A stretch of 64,000 bases of DNA from positions 15,690 to 79,689 of the forward strand of contig NZ_JAGMUK010000182.1 in the NCBI RefSeq assembly GCF_019049245.1, written 5' to 3'. This DNA is from Streptomyces sp. AC555_RSS877 (GTDB taxonomy: Bacteria > Actinomycetota > Actinomycetes > Streptomycetales > Streptomycetaceae). A program made the translations under genes and the position numbers. This document shows, in pieces, positions 61,027-64,000 of the stretch (positions are counted from its first letter, which is position 1; each line of letters starts with the position of its first letter). Under the pieces are notes generated by a model, which was given only the letters and a program-made list of their open reading frames with translations, was not told the origin of the DNA and did not search any database.

Positions 61027-61054
61027 CCTATGTTCGCGCCAATACGAACATAGG
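61027..61054. promoter_or_regulatory. ArsR operator, copy 2 (perfect 10+10 inverted repeat)
   Basis: CCTATGTTCG (61027-61036) / CGAACATAGG (61045-61054) with an 8-base spacer. It matches copy 1 at 59724 in arm and spacing, and lies upstream of the minus-strand alcohol dehydrogenase. Confidence 0.82.
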
Positions 61055-61166
61055 CCCGTTGCCTGCCCTCCCCTCATGGCCCGGGGAGGGCGTCGGCAGC
61101 GGCCATCCCCCGTCGCCGACACCGCTCCCTAGGGCGAATCGCCAGAGTCCAGCCTTCTCGCGGTAA

Positions 61167-61196
61167 TTGACAGGGTACGAACGTACCTCCTAACGT
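61167..61196 (+). promoter_or_regulatory. Promoter of the CocE operon with embedded operator
   Basis: TTGACA (61167-61172) and TAACGT (61191-61196) are spaced by 18 bases. The spacer contains the perfect inverted repeat GGTACG-AA-CGTACC (61174-61187). Repressor binding would block the promoter. The TATA-poor -10 is normal for high-GC hosts. Confidence 0.6.
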
Positions 61197-61240
61197 ACCC
61201 GCATCCGAGGCAATGACGCCAGCTCGACGAGGAGCACCTG

Positions 61241-62989
61241 ATGCAGCACCTGTACGAGATAGATGTCCGAGTTCCGATGCGTGACGGCGTGGCCCTCGCC
61301 GCCAACGTGTGGCATCCAGTCGAGGGGAAGGCTCCGACCCTGCTCGTGCGCATGCCCTACGGCAAAGACGTGTTCGGCGTCACCCTGGGCGGGATCATGC
61401 CCGACCTCATGGCTCTGCTGGAGGCCGGTTACGCGTTGGTGGTGCAGGACTGCCGGGGCACCCACCGCTCGGAGGGCGAGTTCGTTCCGCATATGGCCGA
61501 CCGCAACGACGGCGAGGACACCGTCGCCTGGATCACCGAGCAGCCCTGGTCCGACGGCACGGTCGGCATGTACGGCGGGTCCTATCTCGGGATGGTCCAG
61601 TGGGAGACGGCCGTGACCGGCGCCCCCGGCCTCAAGGCGATCGCACCGTCCGTCACCTCGATCGACAACTACGAAGCGCCCTGGTACGGCCCGGGCGGTG
61701 CGCTCTCACTGAGCCTGGTCACACAGTGGAACGCCCTGATGTACATGGCCGACGCCCAGCGGTCCCTGGAGGCCGGCGAGGGCTCCGTGTCCCAGCTGCA
61801 GCAGCTCGGCCATGCGGCGCTGTTCCCGGAGCAGCTGAACGACGTGCTACCGACGGCCGAGGTCCCGGTACTGGCGGGATACGGGAAGTGGTGGGACGAC
61901 TGGATGGCCCACCCCTCCCACGACGAGTACTGGGACGCCATGGAGCTCACGCCCGAGCTCAAGAACGTCACCGTCCCGGCGCTGAACATCGGCGGCTGGT
62001 ACGACCTCTACATCGGGCAGACCGTGCGCACTTACACCACCGCCCGCCAGAAGGCAGGAAGTGCGCAAGCACGCGAGGGGCAACGGCTGATCATTGGTCC
62101 GTGGGACCACATGTCCCAGACCGGCGTCTATCCCGACCGCTCCTTCGGCCCGCTGGCCAGTGCCCAGATGCTGGGCCTGACCGGCCTGCACGTGAAGTTC
62201 TTCGACCGCTGGCTCCGTGGCGACACCACCGCTCTGGACGGCGTGGCGCCGGTGAAGCTCTTCGTGATGGGCATCGACCAGTGGCGCGACGAGCAGGAAT
62301 GGCCGCTGCCCGACACGCAGTGGACCGACTACCACCTCACCAGCGCCGGCCACGCCAACACCGCGGGCGGCGACGGCGTGCTGACGACCGAGCCGCCGAC
62401 CGACGCCAGGCACGACACCTACCTCTACGACCCGCGCCGCCCGGTTCCCACGGCCGGCGGGGCGACCATGCCGGTAACACCGGAACTCTGCGGCCCGGTC
62501 GACCAGCGGACTGTCGCCGCCCGCGAGGACGTCCTGTGCTTCGCCACCCCCGTACTCGACGAGCCCGTCGAGGTCACCGGCCCGGTCAGCCTGACCCTGT
62601 ACGTCTCCTCGTCAGCGGTGGACACCGACTTCACCGCCAAGCTCGTCGACGTCTTCCCCGACGGCAAGGCGATCAACCTGTGCGACGGGATCCTGCGCAC
62701 CCGCTACCGGGGCGGCCTGGCCGCCGAAGAGCTGATGGAGCCCGGGACGGTCTACGAGATCACCGTCGACATGACGGCCACCTCGAATGTGTTCCTGCCC
62801 GGTCACCGCATCCGCGTGGACGTCTCCAGCAGCAACTTCCCCCGCTACGACCGCAACACCAACACCGGCGGCGTCATCTCCCGCGAGAGCGAGGAGCAGA
62901 TGATCCCCGCGGTCAACCACATTCACCACGGCCCGGACCACCCCAGCCGCCTGGTCCTGCCGGTCATCGACCGCAAGGACCAGCAGTGA
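61241..62989 (+). CDS. CocE/NonD-family hydrolase (Xaa-Pro dipeptidyl-peptidase-like acylase)
   Basis: This 582-residue intact acyl hydrolase is of the cocaine-esterase/glutaryl-7-ACA-acylase group. It has IDVRVPMRDGVALAANVWHP, VVQDCRGTHRSEGEFVPHMA, nucleophile Ser114 in MYGGSYLGMVQW, GGWYDLYIGQTV with the acid Asp, and IGPWDHMSQTG with the catalytic His. The C-terminal jelly roll is complete (FLPGHRIRVDVSSSNFPRYD). There is no signal peptide. ATG 61241 follows GAGGAGC. It is translationally coupled by a GTGA overlap to the CoA ligase, so the released acid is probably activated directly. Confidence 0.93.
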   Translation: MQHLYEIDVRVPMRDGVALAANVWHPVEGKAPTLLVRMPYGKDVFGVTLGGIMPDLMALLEAGYALVVQDCRGTHRSEGEFVPHMADRNDGEDTVAWITEQPWSDGTVGMYGGSYLGMVQWETAVTGAPGLKAIAPSVTSIDNYEAPWYGPGGALSLSLVTQWNALMYMADAQRSLEAGEGSVSQLQQLGHAALFPEQLNDVLPTAEVPVLAGYGKWWDDWMAHPSHDEYWDAMELTPELKNVTVPALNIGGWYDLYIGQTVRTYTTARQKAGSAQAREGQRLIIGPWDHMSQTGVYPDRSFGPLASAQMLGLTGLHVKFFDRWLRGDTTALDGVAPVKLFVMGIDQWRDEQEWPLPDTQWTDYHLTSAGHANTAGGDGVLTTEPPTDARHDTYLYDPRRPVPTAGGATMPVTPELCGPVDQRTVAAREDVLCFATPVLDEPVEVTGPVSLTLYVSSSAVDTDFTAKLVDVFPDGKAINLCDGILRTRYRGGLAAEELMEPGTVYEITVDMTATSNVFLPGHRIRVDVSSSNFPRYDRNTNTGGVISRESEEQMIPAVNHIHHGPDHPSRLVLPVIDRKDQQ

Positions 62990-64000
62990 GCGCGGCCGAC
63001 CGGGTCGCCGAACTGACCGCGACCTTCACGGCTCCTTCCCTCGACGTGGCCGGGCTGCTGTGCGACCGGCACCCCGCCGACCGCACAGCGTTCACCGTGG
63101 CCGACGGCGCCGGGAAGGCGTCGACGCTGACCTTCGGCGAGCTCGCCGCCAACTCGCACCGCTGTGCGCGGGCACTTCAGGAGCTTGGTGTCGGTCCGGG
63201 TGACCGGGTGGCGACCCTGATGGGCAAGAGCACCGACCTGGTCACCGTCATCCTCGCGGTCTGGCGGCTCGGTGCGGTCTACGTCCCGCTGTTCACCGCG
63301 TTCGCACCCCAGGCCATCGCCCTGCGCCTGGAAGGCTCCGGCGCGCACGTAGTCGTCCTCGACCCGGACCAACGCCACAAACTCGACCCGGGCCCCGACA
63401 TGCCGGACGACCCTGAGCGCCGCATCGTCGTCACCGGAACCGGCACCTCGCACGGTGACATGCTGCTGGACGACCTCGTCGCGGCCGCGTCGCCCGAGCC
63501 GGTGCCCCCGGTCACCACCAGCGGGGGCGGCCCGCTGGTGCACATGTTCACGTCGGGCACCACCGGCAAGCCCAAGGGGGTCGTCCACCCCGTCTCCTAC
63601 ATCTCCGGATGGCAGGTCTACCTGGAGTACGGCCTGGGTGTCACCCGGGACAGCAGGTACTGGTGCGCCGCCGACCCCGGCTGGGCCTACGGGCTGTACT
63701 CCGCGATCGTCGCTCCGATGGCCGCCGGCATTCCCAGCCTGCTGCTGTCCGGCGGGTTCTCCGCCGAGTCGACCTGGCGCACCCTCGTCGGCCACCAGGT
63801 CACCGACTTCACCGCCGCCCCCACCGTCTACCGAGGGCTGCGCTCCTCAACGGTGCCGGTGCCGCAGGGCCTGTGCCTGGAGCGCGCGTCCAGCGCGGGC
63901 GAGCCCCTGACTCCCGAGGTCAACGAGTGGGCCGGCGCCGCGCTCGGCCTGGCCGTGCACGACCACTTCGGCCAGACCGAGGTCGGCATGCCCCTGGCCA
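62986..64000 (+). CDS. Acyl-CoA synthetase / AMP-binding protein, 3' partial
   Basis: The GTG at 62986 overlaps the CocE stop (GTGA). The visible 338 residues form the N-terminal domain of an ANL ligase: TFGELAANSHRCARALQELG, RLGAVYVPLFTAFAPQAIAL, and FTSGTTGKPKGVVHP (P-loop, residues 188-202). They continue with WCAADPGWAYGLYSAIVAPM and HDHFGQTEVGMPLA. The pattern resembles acetyl-/propionyl-like short and medium chain ligases. The C-terminal A8-A10 domain lies beyond the window. It likely activates the acid released by the CocE hydrolase. Confidence 0.9.
   Translation, partial: MSAADRVAELTATFTAPSLDVAGLLCDRHPADRTAFTVADGAGKASTLTFGELAANSHRCARALQELGVGPGDRVATLMGKSTDLVTVILAVWRLGAVYVPLFTAFAPQAIALRLEGSGAHVVVLDPDQRHKLDPGPDMPDDPERRIVVTGTGTSHGDMLLDDLVAAASPEPVPPVTTSGGGPLVHMFTSGTTGKPKGVVHPVSYISGWQVYLEYGLGVTRDSRYWCAADPGWAYGLYSAIVAPMAAGIPSLLLSGGFSAESTWRTLVGHQVTDFTAAPTVYRGLRSSTVPVPQGLCLERASSAGEPLTPEVNEWAGAALGLAVHDHFGQTEVGMPLA

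Overview
The window is about 70% G+C. Its codon usage and gene families point to a Streptomyces-type actinomycete: a PF04672 SAM methyltransferase, a DUF6233 remnant, many TetR/MarR/MerR/IclR regulators, and degraded ISL3, IS5, IS6, IS3, IS1380 and IS701 elements. No ribosomal, tRNA or other core genes are visible. The mix of catabolic operons and decaying mobile DNA suggests an accessory chromosome-arm region or a large plasmid, but the sequence alone cannot decide between these.

Layout. 1-5.1 kb: the end of a zinc-type oxidoreductase, two ISL3 relics, a MarR/epoxide-hydrolase-like divergent pair, and the tail of a sodium:solute symporter. 5.7-8.7 kb: an HSL-type esterase and an intact propionyl/acyl-CoA synthetase. 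9.3-21.3 kb: alpha/beta hydrolases, an Old Yellow Enzyme (OYE) reductase and two closely related TetR regulators. Six copies of one palindromic operator lie in this block. It also holds relics of GH78/GH3 glycosidases, truncated hydrolases, a frameshifted beta-lactamase-fold serine hydrolase and a frameshifted CocE-type hydrolase. 21.5-28.3 kb: an acyl-CoA catabolic block (SDR, acyl-CoA dehydrogenase, MarR, SDR, TetR, enoyl-CoA hydratase, alpha/beta hydrolase) that ends abruptly in a truncated CoA ligase. 28.3-36.6 kb: a truncated XRE gene with its coupled membrane protein, the methyltransferase, an IS6 element, an epimerase-like/Dabb operon with a divergent TetR, an SDR/XRE divergent pair, IS5 fragments and a 189-bp MITE-like element. 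36.6-39.7 kb: PaaX, a secreted hydrolase and a 5'-truncated MHS transporter in one operon.

39.9-44.7 kb is a coherent D-glucarate catabolic locus: IclR regulator, 5-dehydro-4-deoxyglucarate dehydratase, GntP-type permease and glucarate dehydratase. 44.9-55.9 kb is a graveyard of mobile elements. It holds an IS3 element, IS1380, IS701 and IS5 relics, and fragments of non-homologous end-joining genes (a Ku C-terminus and two pieces of ATP-dependent DNA ligase). Intact genes scattered through it include a MerR/imine-reductase pair, an alpha/beta hydrolase, a MerR and a GNAT. 56.6-64 kb returns to catabolism: a second OYE, an aldehyde dehydrogenase, an ArsR regulator, a broken zinc alcohol dehydrogenase, an intact CocE/NonD hydrolase and a translationally coupled CoA ligase that runs off the window.

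Functional reading. The intact genes suggest uptake and breakdown of esters, short-chain and branched acids, aldehydes/enals and sugar acids. Each block has its own local regulator, and likely operators can be read for several of them. The most notable signals are the six-site TetR operator set, the paired ArsR palindromes, the MITE-like element that supplies the paaX stop codon, the duplicated hydrolase tail at 18.5 kb and the NHEJ gene relics. Many genes are broken by single-base frameshifts; genuine decay and sequencing error cannot be separated without reads.
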